Part shown: positions 9,901 to 18,801 of the stretch, piece by piece
How the letters are laid out: each line of letters begins with the position of its first letter
Position numbering within the stretch: the first letter of the stretch is position 1
NCBI GenBank assembly: GCA_041071465.1
Contig: CP163498.1
Location: 5,164,001 to 5,228,000, forward strand
From: Pseudomonas putida
GTDB taxonomy: Bacteria > Pseudomonadota > Gammaproteobacteria > Pseudomonadales > Pseudomonadaceae
Length of the DNA stretch: 64,000 nt
Direction: 5' to 3'
The notes under the pieces: model-generated
The model's database searches: none
What the model was told of the DNA's origin: nothing
Seen by the model: the letters and a program-made list of their open reading frames with translations, nothing else
Translations under genes and position numbers: made by a program

Positions 9901-10888
9901 TCGCTGCTTTGGTACCGAGGAAGAGCGAGAGCAGTTCACTGCTCAGGTGGCTGCCGACGCTGACGACATTGATAGGTTCTTCAACGGCGCTTTTCGCAGC
10001 AAGATCCTCAGAAGCGCACGCGAAGGTGACCGGGAAGCGATGGCGTTTAACGAGATGCTTAGATCTCCCGAGAGCATCACAGCACCAGAGAAGTACGTGC
10101 GCAGGCTTCTGGCCTCGCCACTCGTAAAAGCCTCCGGCTACTACCAGGAAATCATCAACGCCTTCTACTTGCCGCGGGCTGTGACGGATCGGGTCACCAT
10201 CTGCACGACCATCGAGAGCCACAACCACCTGAGTGACCTACTGCATGGGCAGGCTGTGTATCAGCCTGGGAAGTGGCTTGTTCCAGACTACGTCCGCAAC
10301 GATGGCGATGACCGGGAATCAGGTACTGGCATCATCAACATGGCCTGCAACATGGCCAGCGAAGGGATTGATGTCCACTTGCCCAATCCGGCGCTGATAC
10401 CGCTACTGAAGGGCAACGTTGGCGAGTTCATTTTCGCCCGAGTGCTCGCGGTGCTAGAGATCACTCCACTTGACCTCAACCAGTTCATCGACTGCCTGGG
10501 GCCCGCAGTGTATGAGAGCTATGACATCTTCGTTCGGGTGCAAGACACGCTCATCTGCATCGACGTCAAGCGTTGGTCGGGCAGCCTGGATAGCCACGAG
10601 CTCTCGCTCAAAACGCTTCGCAGAGCAGAAGCCAAACGCAAGGATATGAGTGAGTTGTGCGCTGGCCTGAACCTCACGCCGCGCTTCCTGTACGTCAACA
10701 CGCAACCAGACGACAACGATCTAAACGCTGAACGTGAGTTCACCCATGGAGAGTCGATCCACTTTCTGAATGCCTTCAAGATCATGACCCGTTACGTGCC
10801 AGTGACCGAGGCAGGCACCGTTCACCGGGTGGATGACCGTCTGATGATCAACCCCACATTGATACAGCTGCTAAGGAACGCGAAATGA
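6966..10888 (+). pseudogene. SF2 helicase with C-terminal PD-(D/E)XK nuclease, frame broken at 8042-8045
   Basis: Two overlapping frames, 6966-8072 (368 residues) and 8072-10888 (938 residues), make one protein of 1307 residues if one C is added to the CCCC run at 8042-8045. The joined reading VKRPHVIAGLHRLMEM continues a helix across the break. Walker A (GTGFGKSY, residues 43-50) and Walker B (VIDEEHD, about 333-339) are in the first frame. Motif V-like SYGSAGTGLNLF (about residue 450 of the second frame) and motif VI QAVGRVERRD (about 548) are in the second. Near its end, GEF, YESYD and IDVKRW (about 780-830) fit a PD-(D/E)XK nuclease core. The start at 6966 has GAGGTT seven bases upstream. 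The stop and the second ATG overlap as TGATG, so translational coupling of two real proteins is also possible. Expected role: ATP-driven DNA remodelling and cleavage in defence. Confidence 0.7.
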
Positions 10889-12969
10889 CGTCTATCAACC
10901 CTCTGGAAATGGGTGCTGCTGCCAAGGCGCGCACCAACATGCTGAAACTGCCCGGCAACCTTGACGACATCATTGACCGCTTAGCAGTCATTGATGAGGG
11001 TTACGGTCACATTCAGGCGGCTGTGGTTGAGGTCTCCAGGAAGTATGGTGAAGAGTCAGAGGTCTATTACCCGCGGGTCGATGCCACCATCAAGGACTTC
11101 ATCCGTAAATCGCTGGGCGTCCCAGCGTCCACCAAGGTGCACTACAGCAAATTCAGTGGCAGGAAGGGGGTGTTCGGGTTCATCTATCTAAGCACGCATG
11201 CGCCGGCGCCTGGCCATGTCCGCCAAGTGATCAGCGAGCACTCACTCTATCCCTGCTACGTGATCCAAGCACTGGTGGATCTGAAGCTCAAGCTCTCGTA
11301 CCTCAATGACGTCCACCAGCGCTACGCTATAGAACCTGTCGAGTACAACGCGAATTTGTACCTGGGACTTGTTTTCAGCCGTAAGGCCAGAAACGGTAAT
11401 GAGGTGTTCGAGGCTCTGGAGTACGAGCTGTATTTCTCCAAGGAGCAGGAGCTCGTTCTCTCCCTCAAGCGTGCAGTCATGGAGTGCGCTTCGTCTGTGG
11501 AGTCAGCGAGCAGGCCAGTCACCGATTCCGGCATGTTGATGTTCGATTGGAGTGGTAAACGTTACCAGCGCGTACAGTCTCTCAACGCGACCACCAACAG
11601 TGATCGCAAGTACATGGCGTTTGCCACGAACTACTCCGAGGCAAAGGCACTCGACCTTTACCACAACAGCATCAATTACCACCAAACTGACTGCCTGAAC
11701 CGCATCGAGCGACTGCTGAAGCGTGCGGGCATTGAATTCAGTCCTATGGTGTACCAAGCCACCCATCAGGTCAGGACATTCCTGGCAGGATTGCCGACCA
11801 TGTCAAATCCGCTTTGGCTGCTCGATACAGCAAAGGACACAGCGGACAGTGAAGCTTGGCTAAGCACTATCAAGACCCTCGCAGAGAAGTTCGGCGCGTG
11901 CAAGGTACTGAGCGGTGATGGACTGCCATTGCCCACTGAGCTTGCAGTGGGCAACACGAACTACCTGGTCGTCAGCGAGAAGGTCAAAACCTCCGGTAAG
12001 AGCAAGAACGGTTCCAGCATTTCGAAATCGGAAGGGGAGGAGACGCAGGCCTACAACACCTTCTGGCAAGCGCTCAACGATAGCCAACGCAATCCAGGTG
12101 CGCAGTTCGATTACTACACGTCGGTGAAGCTGCATCGCTTCACGACATCCGTCGACACCATCTGCCAGGGTTTCGACGTCGATCTCAAAAAGAAACCTTC
12201 TGATTCAGCTATTGAGAAAAGCCTGCAGGAATTGGCACTGAAGGAATCGATCTTCCGAGACAAGGCCGTGACCATCAGTGGCGCAGCTTTGCCTGACCAT
12301 GCGCTGCAGCTGGTGAGTTGCCGATGTGACCGAAAGGAGAACATCTACATCCAGGTGCTCGACGTGACCGTGAATGGCGAGACCATCAAGATTGAACGCT
12401 CGCGCCGCTTCGATGAGACCTGCGCGGGTGAGTTCAACTACGAGTTCAAGCAGCTGAGCGCGGTGCTCAGAAAAGCAGGTACCAAGGCGTTTGATGCCCT
12501 CTGGGACGGCGCATTCCTGATCCGCGACAAGGAGACGAATACTTGGCTGAACGCTTACAACACCCCCCGGGTACCCCGCATCATCGGCAACACTCTGTTC
12601 GATAACCAGGAGCGGCAGGACGAGGGTACCTCACCGTCCCGCCAGGTCAGTGCTGAAGTGGCGTCTCTGCCTTACTACCTCACGCCAACAAAGCAGAGCC
12701 AGCGGCACAGCGTGTTCATCCAGGACAATGGCCTAGAGGGCGCGTGGTACTTTGTGGCGTCCAACAAAGCCACAAACGGAACCATCGCGAAGCAAAGCTT
12801 GGTGTACAACGTTGTGATTACCGATGAGGTCGGTACCCGTATTCCTGTCCTGAACCACCCACTGGGCGAGCTGTTCTTCTCCAGCTTCACCTACGACATC
12901 GTAAGGCTTCGCGAGGCGGCCAAGACTTCGATTTTCCAGAAGATCGTTGAAGTCTGCTTGCATAACTGA
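10885..12969 (+). CDS. Unrecognised 694-residue protein coupled to helicase-nuclease
   Basis: The ATG overlaps the helicase stop by four bases (ATGA), so the two are cotranslated. The protein is large, soluble and mixed alpha/beta, with no signal, membrane or obvious NTPase motif. Readable segments are a beta-rich N-terminal half (residues 60-230), a YHQTDCLNRIERLLKRAGI helix near 275, a Rossmann-like stretch NPLWLLDTAKDTADSEAW followed by CKVLSGDGLP near 320-350, a low-complexity Lys/Ser linker near 370-390, and a final beta-rich part ending in IFQKIVEVCLHN. Helicase, nuclease and large partner together recall PIWI-RE and other multi-gene defence cassettes, but I cannot place RNase H catalytic residues. 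I make no functional claim beyond partnership with the helicase. Confidence 0.7.
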   Translation: MTSINPLEMGAAAKARTNMLKLPGNLDDIIDRLAVIDEGYGHIQAAVVEVSRKYGEESEVYYPRVDATIKDFIRKSLGVPASTKVHYSKFSGRKGVFGFIYLSTHAPAPGHVRQVISEHSLYPCYVIQALVDLKLKLSYLNDVHQRYAIEPVEYNANLYLGLVFSRKARNGNEVFEALEYELYFSKEQELVLSLKRAVMECASSVESASRPVTDSGMLMFDWSGKRYQRVQSLNATTNSDRKYMAFATNYSEAKALDLYHNSINYHQTDCLNRIERLLKRAGIEFSPMVYQATHQVRTFLAGLPTMSNPLWLLDTAKDTADSEAWLSTIKTLAEKFGACKVLSGDGLPLPTELAVGNTNYLVVSEKVKTSGKSKNGSSISKSEGEETQAYNTFWQALNDSQRNPGAQFDYYTSVKLHRFTTSVDTICQGFDVDLKKKPSDSAIEKSLQELALKESIFRDKAVTISGAALPDHALQLVSCRCDRKENIYIQVLDVTVNGETIKIERSRRFDETCAGEFNYEFKQLSAVLRKAGTKAFDALWDGAFLIRDKETNTWLNAYNTPRVPRIIGNTLFDNQERQDEGTSPSRQVSAEVASLPYYLTPTKQSQRHSVFIQDNGLEGAWYFVASNKATNGTIAKQSLVYNVVITDEVGTRIPVLNHPLGELFFSSFTYDIVRLREAAKTSIFQKIVEVCLHN

Positions 12970-12980
12970 CGCAGCATTAG

Positions 12981-13007
12981 GCCCATCTTTTTTGAGGATG
13001 GGCTTTG
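12981..13007 (+). terminator. Terminator after the helicase/694-residue operon
   Basis: GCCCATC and GATGGGC form a seven-pair stem around a T-rich loop, followed by TTTG. It lies 12 bases after the stop codon at 12969 and ends the rightward operon. Confidence 0.6.
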
Positions 13008-13061
13008 CCGCCCTGACTGCTCTCTGCCTTGCTGGATTATTTAAGCTTGAGAGCGGCACTA

Positions 13062-15116
13062 CTATTGATAGAAAGCCGCCGACCCATAGAATTCAAGTAG
13101 GGCGTAATTTTCCTCTTTTCCACGAAGCTGGCGGATCAGATCAAACTCCCCTCCGATTTTAGACGCAAGGTCTTCTGCAATCTCTGGTGTAGACTTCCGG
13201 ATCGAATTAATCGCTATTTTATAGGCATCGAAAAACGGGGCTCCAGCCGCTAAGTTGAAGGCGAGGTAGGATCCGAACGCTGCAGCGGGGTATCCCATAA
13301 CGGGCCACAAGTGGGAAATTGTCGCTTGGTCGGCGCTCGCGATGCCTGGCGCTATTCCTATTTTAGGAAGCAGGCCTCGTTCTTCAAAGCGCGCTCCATC
13401 GCAGATGTTAAGAAATGTCAGCCGCCGTTTTTCAAGGACAGGAGCTTTCTCCCATAGATCTTCAAGCGAAACGGATAATTCATGACCGATATGCATCTTC
13501 ATATACTTGGGTGACCAGTGATCAAATTCACCGTGAGATGCTACCCAAATGATATCGTAAACAGGGTCTTGATAAGCTTCGAGGAACCTTTGTTGTGTGG
13601 CTTCGGTGAAGGTTACAACATCAACTGCAGCCCCAGCAGATTCGAAAACGTGCCTGATTACATCCGTTTCCAATTCCTCTGTCAGACTCCCTCCGCCACA
13701 CCAAATTAAAATGCGCTGCGGTTTTCGGTCAGGCTTAGGGATAGATAATGAGGAGGATATCGGCCATGTCTCCCCCCAAACTTTCAGCTGAATTGATTGA
13801 ATTGGGGTGCATTCAGTGTCAATAATTAATTGGCTTGAGGGTTTGGAGTGAAAGGGGAACGGGGTAAAGCAGTACCCGTTGGTAAGAGCTAACTCATAAT
13901 CTTCAGAGCAGCCGTATTTAGGTATTCCTATCCGAGTCGGTATGGTTACACCGGAGTTGTCAGAATAAGCTAGAGTCTTTGCTACACCTAAGAACTCATT
14001 ACTAGCAGGAACCAGTTGTTCTAAAATAGCCTGAGAGTCGCGCTCGATGAATGTGCGTTCTTTGCCAAGGATGGCCAAGTAACCATGCTCACCGAATGGA
14101 ATTGATATGCACAAATCTTCAGCGGAGACATTCATGCCGGGTGTTAGCAACTGGTGCCAAAGCAGTAAGCCTTGTAAGGCTAAGCAGGAGTCGCCGGCGC
14201 TGAGGGCTTTGACAACAAAGGGTTGAATCGAACCGCTTCGGAATGCAGCGTCGCGGAAAAACGTTATTCCATCTAGTTTTGTCTTGTAAAAATTTTGAAC
14301 GCGATCTATTTGACTGAGAAGCGCTGTCGGATCTTCATTTTCACCTCCTGCATAAATGGTCGAAAGTAATTGCAATTTATGCGGCTCAGCAAGTATCTTG
14401 TTGAACTTGTCGAGTGTTGTAATTGCCCATTCATGGGATGTCTTGCTTGAAAAGTTGCCTGCGATGGTGGTCAGGCTATAGAATAGAATAGATCGCGCCT
14501 TTTCAGAGAGGTTGTCTTTCTCAGTGATATCTTCCACGACTGGAATGAACACTTTAGCTAAGTTGGGCGCTTCTTTCGCAGCCCAGCACGCCAAGTGGCT
14601 CCCGAGATATGCTTCATCGGCGAAGATGTGCTCCGCAGGCAAGCTCATAGAGGCTTCAAAAATCATCGTGGCGAAGGGCCAAAATTCATGTGCGATGTTA
14701 TTCATAGCCGTACGCTCGCGAGCGTAGTAAAAGAATGCACCAAAAAATTTTACCATTACTGGTACGAAACCTGGCCAAGTTCTTATCGGCGGTGACGAAC
14801 AAAACTCAAAAACTCTTCCTGTGTGCAAGGTTTTTGTGTGACTTTCATTGGTGTCTTCTGATAGCGCCCACCCAATCCAGCTCCCCATTTCTGTAAGCTC
14901 ATAGACTGCATACGAGTCGTAAAGAGCCTGGGTTGCAAAAATTAATTGATAAAAGTATAACGGTAACTTTTCTTCTGCGGGCGCGTTATTTTGCTGATCG
15001 ATAATTATGGAAATAATTCTTTTGACTTCAGCAGGCGAGGATGAAGCTCGGCACGCGTCACGGAATACCTTGTCAAGGTGGCTATGAAAGTTTTCGATTT
15101 CCTGCTCAAGGTTCAA
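13062..15116 (-). CDS. CHAT-domain (caspase-like) protease with long N-terminal region
   Basis: A 684-residue protein whose last 230 residues form a CHAT peptidase domain. The catalytic dyad is visible as His528 in IIWVASHGEFDHW and Cys572 in LTFLNICDGARFEE, and the family's closing segment (PVMGYPAAAFGSYLAF then GAPFFDAYKIAIN) follows. The first 450 residues are helical, possibly repeat-forming, and unrecognised. CHAT proteases serve as executioners in defence, for example the gasdermin-cleaving proteases and the type III-E CRISPR partner Csx29. No gasdermin-like pore protein or sensor lies next to it, so the N-terminal part may itself sense. The start is TTG 15116, with AAGGA nine bases upstream. 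Base composition is clearly more AT-rich than the neighbours, a sign of separate acquisition. Confidence 0.75.
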   Translation of the reverse strand: MNLEQEIENFHSHLDKVFRDACRASSSPAEVKRIISIIIDQQNNAPAEEKLPLYFYQLIFATQALYDSYAVYELTEMGSWIGWALSEDTNESHTKTLHTGRVFEFCSSPPIRTWPGFVPVMVKFFGAFFYYARERTAMNNIAHEFWPFATMIFEASMSLPAEHIFADEAYLGSHLACWAAKEAPNLAKVFIPVVEDITEKDNLSEKARSILFYSLTTIAGNFSSKTSHEWAITTLDKFNKILAEPHKLQLLSTIYAGGENEDPTALLSQIDRVQNFYKTKLDGITFFRDAAFRSGSIQPFVVKALSAGDSCLALQGLLLWHQLLTPGMNVSAEDLCISIPFGEHGYLAILGKERTFIERDSQAILEQLVPASNEFLGVAKTLAYSDNSGVTIPTRIGIPKYGCSEDYELALTNGYCFTPFPFHSKPSSQLIIDTECTPIQSIQLKVWGETWPISSSLSIPKPDRKPQRILIWCGGGSLTEELETDVIRHVFESAGAAVDVVTFTEATQQRFLEAYQDPVYDIIWVASHGEFDHWSPKYMKMHIGHELSVSLEDLWEKAPVLEKRRLTFLNICDGARFEERGLLPKIGIAPGIASADQATISHLWPVMGYPAAAFGSYLAFNLAAGAPFFDAYKIAINSIRKSTPEIAEDLASKIGGEFDLIRQLRGKEENYALLEFYGSAAFYQ

Positions 15117-15393
15117 TGCTTTAATTCCTTTTGGTGTGTGTTGGTTAGTTTTTTTTGATCTCTGACTTCAGGCTGCCCATCCAAGACAAGAGTCCTAGGG
15201 ATTCTCCGAACAAGTCAGCACAGACCACGCGACTGTGCTGAAATAACCTTCCGTTCAGCTACCGCAGCAAGCCTTGCCCATGAGCCAGATGAGCTTCTCC
15301 GATTTCTAATATGCAGGTAAGCGCAAGCAAAGCACTGCGAACAGGAACTGGGGTAGGGTGCTTTGGCCTCAGAGGGGTTGAAGAGTTTGCGGT

Positions 15394-15669
15394 TCACCCT
15401 TTGCTGGCAAGCCCGTAAATCTCCCCGCTAAGCTTATTGACCAGTTCGGTGGTCGATTCGTCGGTGCTTTCGCTGATAGTCAACGTCAATAGCGTCAGCG
15501 GGCTGGGGCATAGGCGGTCACTCAACTGTTGCAGCTTGTCCGAGGTGATGCTCGACTTACCAGCCTCCAGCTTTGAGAGGTAGGTGCGTCTTGTCGTGTC
15601 TGCGAACTCGCGCTGGGAAATATTTCGTTTGGCGCGTAGGACTGTTGCGAATGAAGCCTTGAGTGTCAT
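15394..15669 (-). CDS. Xre-family helix-turn-helix regulator
   Basis: A 91-residue protein with an N-terminal Cro/CI-type helix-turn-helix (FATVLRAKRNISQREFADTT, then YLSKLEAGKSSITSDKL). A typical Xre scaffold helix has QxxLA where this protein has QREFA, and the recognition helix is preserved in YLSKLEAG. The remaining 30 residues are a Thr/Ser-rich tail. It lies between the CHAT gene and the recombinase, all leftward, and could control either. Small single-domain Xre proteins commonly keep defence genes silent; that role here is inference. Confidence 0.75.
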   Translation of the reverse strand: MTLKASFATVLRAKRNISQREFADTTRRTYLSKLEAGKSSITSDKLQQLSDRLCPSPLTLLTLTISESTDESTTELVNKLSGEIYGLASKG

Positions 15670-15849
15670 GAGGCCATCCCGCTCATTTCATCATCAGTTC
15701 GCATGCCTGGTTATACTCCTTGCTGTGTAGTAGCCCTTGCGTCCTAGCGCGCGAGCTTATCGTGACGGTTCCTACTGTCGTTTGGGAGTCTACCACTACA
15801 GTTTTCATCCAGATGGCATCCTGCATCGCCATAGAGAAACCACGACGAT

Positions 15850-16800
15850 TCAGGTTTTCTCAAGGACGTCGGTCGATTGGGATTGAGCTGCCAAGCTGCC
15901 GAAGGAGTTACTGGCGTCTACATACTTCAACGCAGATTTCATGTCTCGCCACCCCACATAGGTCATCAAACCTTTGATGTCCCATCCGTTAGCCGACGCC
16001 CACGTTGCAAAGCCTCTTCGCATCGAGTGACTGCTGTACGCCGCGGCTGGAATGCCCGCAGCCTCTAGAATCCGGCGCAGCAGGGGAATCAAGCTACTGG
16101 CCCTGAAGCCACTGTCGGAAAGATTACCCCAGCGATCGAGCTTGCGGAATATCGGCCCGTCCGCGATACCTGCCAGGCTGATCCAGTTGATGTAGGCCTC
16201 GACCGGGCAAAGTTGCTTGAGGGCGGGGGTGTAGAAGGTGCTGCCCTGGTAGTCGCGGTCGGCCTTGGAGTAGGGCAGATAGAAGGTGATGCCAACACCG
16301 GCTTCCGCCTGAGTCGTCTCAACACGGAGTCGCGCCAGTTCATCGCTTCGAAATCCGCGCCAGAAGCCAATTAGCAACAGGGCGGAATCGCGGCGGTACC
16401 GCATCAAGCTCTGGTAATCACCAGCCTCAATGGCCTGTGCGGCTTTAATGTCCAGCCACGCCACCACCTTCTGCAGATGACGCAACTGAAGGGGCGCAGC
16501 TTGCTTCTGCTGTGCAGGGTGAACTGCGCGAATGCCTTTAAGCATCTGCCGCACCTGAGGAGCCTTCGTCGGATCAGGGAAACCCTGGCTAATGTGCCAT
16601 TGTGCCAGCGCAGCAAGCCGTTGCCTGAGCGTGCTAAGAGCGAGGGTTTCAGCATACTCGGCCAAGTAGCGAACGATCCCCTCCGCTGTCGCTGGCAGGT
16701 ACCCACCCCACGTGACTTCGAAGTGCTCGATCGCCGCGCGGTAGCTCTTACGTGTGTTTTCTCGCGTTCCCGCCGTCAGGTACCGCTGAGCCTTGTCCAT
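15850..16800 (-). CDS. Tyrosine recombinase / site-specific integrase
   Basis: A complete 316-residue recombinase. An N-terminal SAM-like core-binding domain (about 1-95) is followed by the catalytic domain with Arg151 (GFRSDEL), His258 and Arg261 (SSHSMRR), Trp284 (VGW) and the nucleophile Tyr293 (LKYVD). All active-site residues are present, so the enzyme is probably active. Its start at 16800 lies 178 bases from the divergent KfrA-like gene, and the pair probably shares a control region. The family integrates or excises mobile islands; I found no tRNA or clear direct-repeat attachment sites in the window. Confidence 0.9.
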   Translation of the reverse strand: MDKAQRYLTAGTRENTRKSYRAAIEHFEVTWGGYLPATAEGIVRYLAEYAETLALSTLRQRLAALAQWHISQGFPDPTKAPQVRQMLKGIRAVHPAQQKQAAPLQLRHLQKVVAWLDIKAAQAIEAGDYQSLMRYRRDSALLLIGFWRGFRSDELARLRVETTQAEAGVGITFYLPYSKADRDYQGSTFYTPALKQLCPVEAYINWISLAGIADGPIFRKLDRWGNLSDSGFRASSLIPLLRRILEAAGIPAAAYSSHSMRRGFATWASANGWDIKGLMTYVGWRDMKSALKYVDASNSFGSLAAQSQSTDVLEKT

Positions 16801-16941
16801 CTCCCGTTCCTGCCATTCATACAGACTAGAGGGCGATTTTCACCCATTTTGCCGCCTAAGAACACATAACTCTCCATTATTTACTCTTGGATTTCGGGGT
16901 ATTTATTGGTCATAAAATCATCTACAATGTCACGTATGAAC

Positions 16942-16955
16942 GTGTTATGTAACAC
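16942..16955. promoter_or_regulatory. Palindromic operator before the KfrA-like gene
   Basis: GTGTTATGTAACAC is an inverted repeat (GTGTTA/TAACAC) that ends 23 bases before the ATG at 16979. A near-identical 14-mer ends exactly 23 bases before the paralogue that starts at 63575. KfrA proteins repress their own promoters, so this is a probable autoregulatory site; it also lies between the divergent integrase and KfrA-like genes. A possible -10 hexamer (TACAAT) is at 16923-16928. Confidence 0.6.
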
Positions 16956-16978
16956 ATTACGAAATCGTAGGAGAGGTC

Positions 16979-17971
16979 ATGGCTCGCGGCGGCATTAACA
17001 AGGCTTTGGTGCAGAAGGCACGCGCGGCGCTGATCGCCCGCGGCGTCAATCCAAGCATTGACGCGGTGCGAATCGAGCTAGGAAATACGGGATCCAAGAC
17101 CACAATTTCGCGGTATATGCAGGAGTTGGAGTCGGCAGACGTGCGCCCGCAGGCCCATCCGGATCGACTGAGTGATGAGCTGACAGCGATGGTCGGCCAG
17201 CTTTTGAAGCGTGTTTTGGAGGAGGGCAACGAAGCCCTGGCGCAGGAGCGAGTCAGCCACGAGCAGAGCGTCGCAGCCCTGAGTCAGCGCATCAGCGACC
17301 TAGATGCAGAACTCAAAAACAGCAAACAAATCACCGCGAGCCGTGATGCGGCATTGATCGCCCAAGCCGAAGAGCTGCGAACATGCCAATCCTCTTTGCA
17401 GGCCGAGATAACCCGGAACGCGCGCCTCAGCCAAAGCTGTGCAGACCTGGAACTGCGAATGCAAGAGAAGGATGGGCATGTGCGCTCGCTAGAGGAGAAG
17501 CACACGCATGCCCGGGATGCGCTGGAGCACTACCGCACCGCCATCAAGGAGCAGCGAGAACAAGATCAGCGCCGCCATGAGACCCAGCTTCAGCAAGTCC
17601 AGCAGGAACTCCTGCAACTACAACAGGCCCTGATGGTTCGCCAGGATGAATTGACGCGCCTAAATCGTGACAACGAGCGCCTGCTGAGTGAAGCGCGCCA
17701 GCACAGCAAGCTTGCTCACCAGAATCAGGATTCGATGAAGCGACTAGAGGGGGATCTGGGGCTCGCAAACATGGCCACAGCCAGGGCTGAAGGCGCTAAA
17801 GAGATGCTCCAGGAGCAATTGGTGACCGTGAAAAATACCAACGAGGGGCTCTCGTCTGAAATTTCCTCGCTACGAGCCAATGTCGTGAAACTTAGCCAGG
17901 AGCTGGCTGATACAGCCAAAGCACTGAAGATTTGCCGCGGTGAACAGCCTGATATGACTGGCGAATCATGA
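16979..17971 (+). CDS. KfrA-like DNA-binding coiled-coil protein
   Basis: A 330-residue protein. The first 55 residues form a KfrA-type DNA-binding domain (INKALVQKARAALIARGVNP, then IELGNTGSKTTISRYMQEL). From about residue 70 to the end it is a Glu/Gln/Arg-rich coiled coil, with a KHTHARDALEHYRTAIKEQR segment shared with the gene at 62595-63575. KfrA proteins are plasmid-encoded autorepressors that form filaments; chromosomal copies beside integrases are common in Pseudomonas islands. AGGAG lies seven bases upstream of the ATG. Divergent from the recombinase. Possible roles are control of the integrase or nucleoid-like coating of the island; neither is shown here. Confidence 0.8.
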   Translation: MARGGINKALVQKARAALIARGVNPSIDAVRIELGNTGSKTTISRYMQELESADVRPQAHPDRLSDELTAMVGQLLKRVLEEGNEALAQERVSHEQSVAALSQRISDLDAELKNSKQITASRDAALIAQAEELRTCQSSLQAEITRNARLSQSCADLELRMQEKDGHVRSLEEKHTHARDALEHYRTAIKEQREQDQRRHETQLQQVQQELLQLQQALMVRQDELTRLNRDNERLLSEARQHSKLAHQNQDSMKRLEGDLGLANMATARAEGAKEMLQEQLVTVKNTNEGLSSEISSLRANVVKLSQELADTAKALKICRGEQPDMTGES

Positions 17972-18019
17972 CCACAGGGGGGGCCGGTGAAGGACTTGCC
18001 GTGACGCCGCGAGGCACGA

Positions 18020-18337
18020 TCAAACTTTACGTAATTCGGGCGCCGCTTCGGTTAGGCCTTGCTGCCTTTTCAATCGCTCAACAACTGCAAACACGTTGTC
18101 TGCCGGATCGGGTCGTGCACTCTCGTAGCCATTGCGCGCCAGGGTGGCGAAAGCTTCCTCTACAGCCTTTTCCTTTGGGTTTCGGTCGATGAAAGATTTC
18201 ACGGCGGACGCATCCACAGAAAGAATATGGACAGATAGCTGAGCACATCCTGGCCGGTTAGGAAAGGCGCCCAGAGAGTCTCGCCTTTGCTTATGGTGCC
18301 AGGGGAGGTCGGCCGGAGCGTTTCGACCAACCTCCAC
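18020..18337 (-). pseudogene. Possible remnant of a small protein
   Basis: The frame encodes up to 105 residues. Its last 70 (from about VDASAVKSFIDRNPKEKAV to PELRKV) have protein-like composition and suitable codon use. The first 35, with HHKQRRDSLG, look like out-of-frame sequence. There is no convincing ribosome binding site. It lies just downstream of the leftward tautomerase gene. I read it as the 3' part of a decayed gene; a real short gene starting internally is possible. Confidence 0.3.
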
Positions 18338-18354
18338 TCCAGGGGAGTTGCCGA

Positions 18355-18789
18355 TCAGACTGGCTTCGCATCCAGTGGCGGATTTCGAAGCGCATCCAAC
18401 GTAATGGTGTCGCCGAAGACACCCAAATCCGCAGGAGGCACGTCTCGCATGACGATGTAGACGGGCACTAGATCGTTTTCGGGCAGCCCTGCATGCCTGC
18501 GGATGGCATCCGTAAACTGAGCAAAGAGCTCTTTTTTGGCCTGGACATCGAAACCACCTTGGAACGCATTAACTTCAAGCGAAATGACCTTTGTTCCAGT
18601 CGATTTTCCGCCATGGTAAACGTGCGACCGATCGTGATCACGGAAGTAGATCCAGGTGGTGCTCTTTACAAACGGGGTATTTGGCAGTTTTTCGCAAGCC
18701 AGTGCGATGTCAGTGAGTTCGTCAGCTAGCAAGTCGCGCGCCGAGTCTGTGAAGGTGCCTTGCGGGCTGTAAACGTAGATGAGCGGCAT
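18355..18789 (-). CDS. Tautomerase-family protein
   Basis: A 144-residue protein starting MPLIYVYSPQGTFT. After removal of the initiator Met, Pro1 would be the catalytic base, as in 4-oxalocrotonate tautomerase, MIF and CaaD relatives. Its length, about twice that of a 62-residue monomer, and the WIYFRDHDRSHVYHGG segment fit the fused-repeat cis-CaaD/tautomerase_3 group. AGGACGGATC precedes the ATG. It is followed by a truncated dehydrogenase gene on the same strand, suggesting a former small-molecule operon now broken by rearrangement. The substrate cannot be deduced. Confidence 0.7.
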   Translation of the reverse strand: MPLIYVYSPQGTFTDSARDLLADELTDIALACEKLPNTPFVKSTTWIYFRDHDRSHVYHGGKSTGTKVISLEVNAFQGGFDVQAKKELFAQFTDAIRRHAGLPENDLVPVYIVMRDVPPADLGVFGDTITLDALRNPPLDAKPV

Positions 18790-18801
18790 GATCCGTCCTG
18801 C

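Noticed and set aside
10885..12969. Calling the 694-residue protein an Argonaute or PIWI-RE protein
   Set aside because: Only gene context and vague secondary-structure resemblance support it; no catalytic tetrad or conserved Arg-Glu pair could be assigned.
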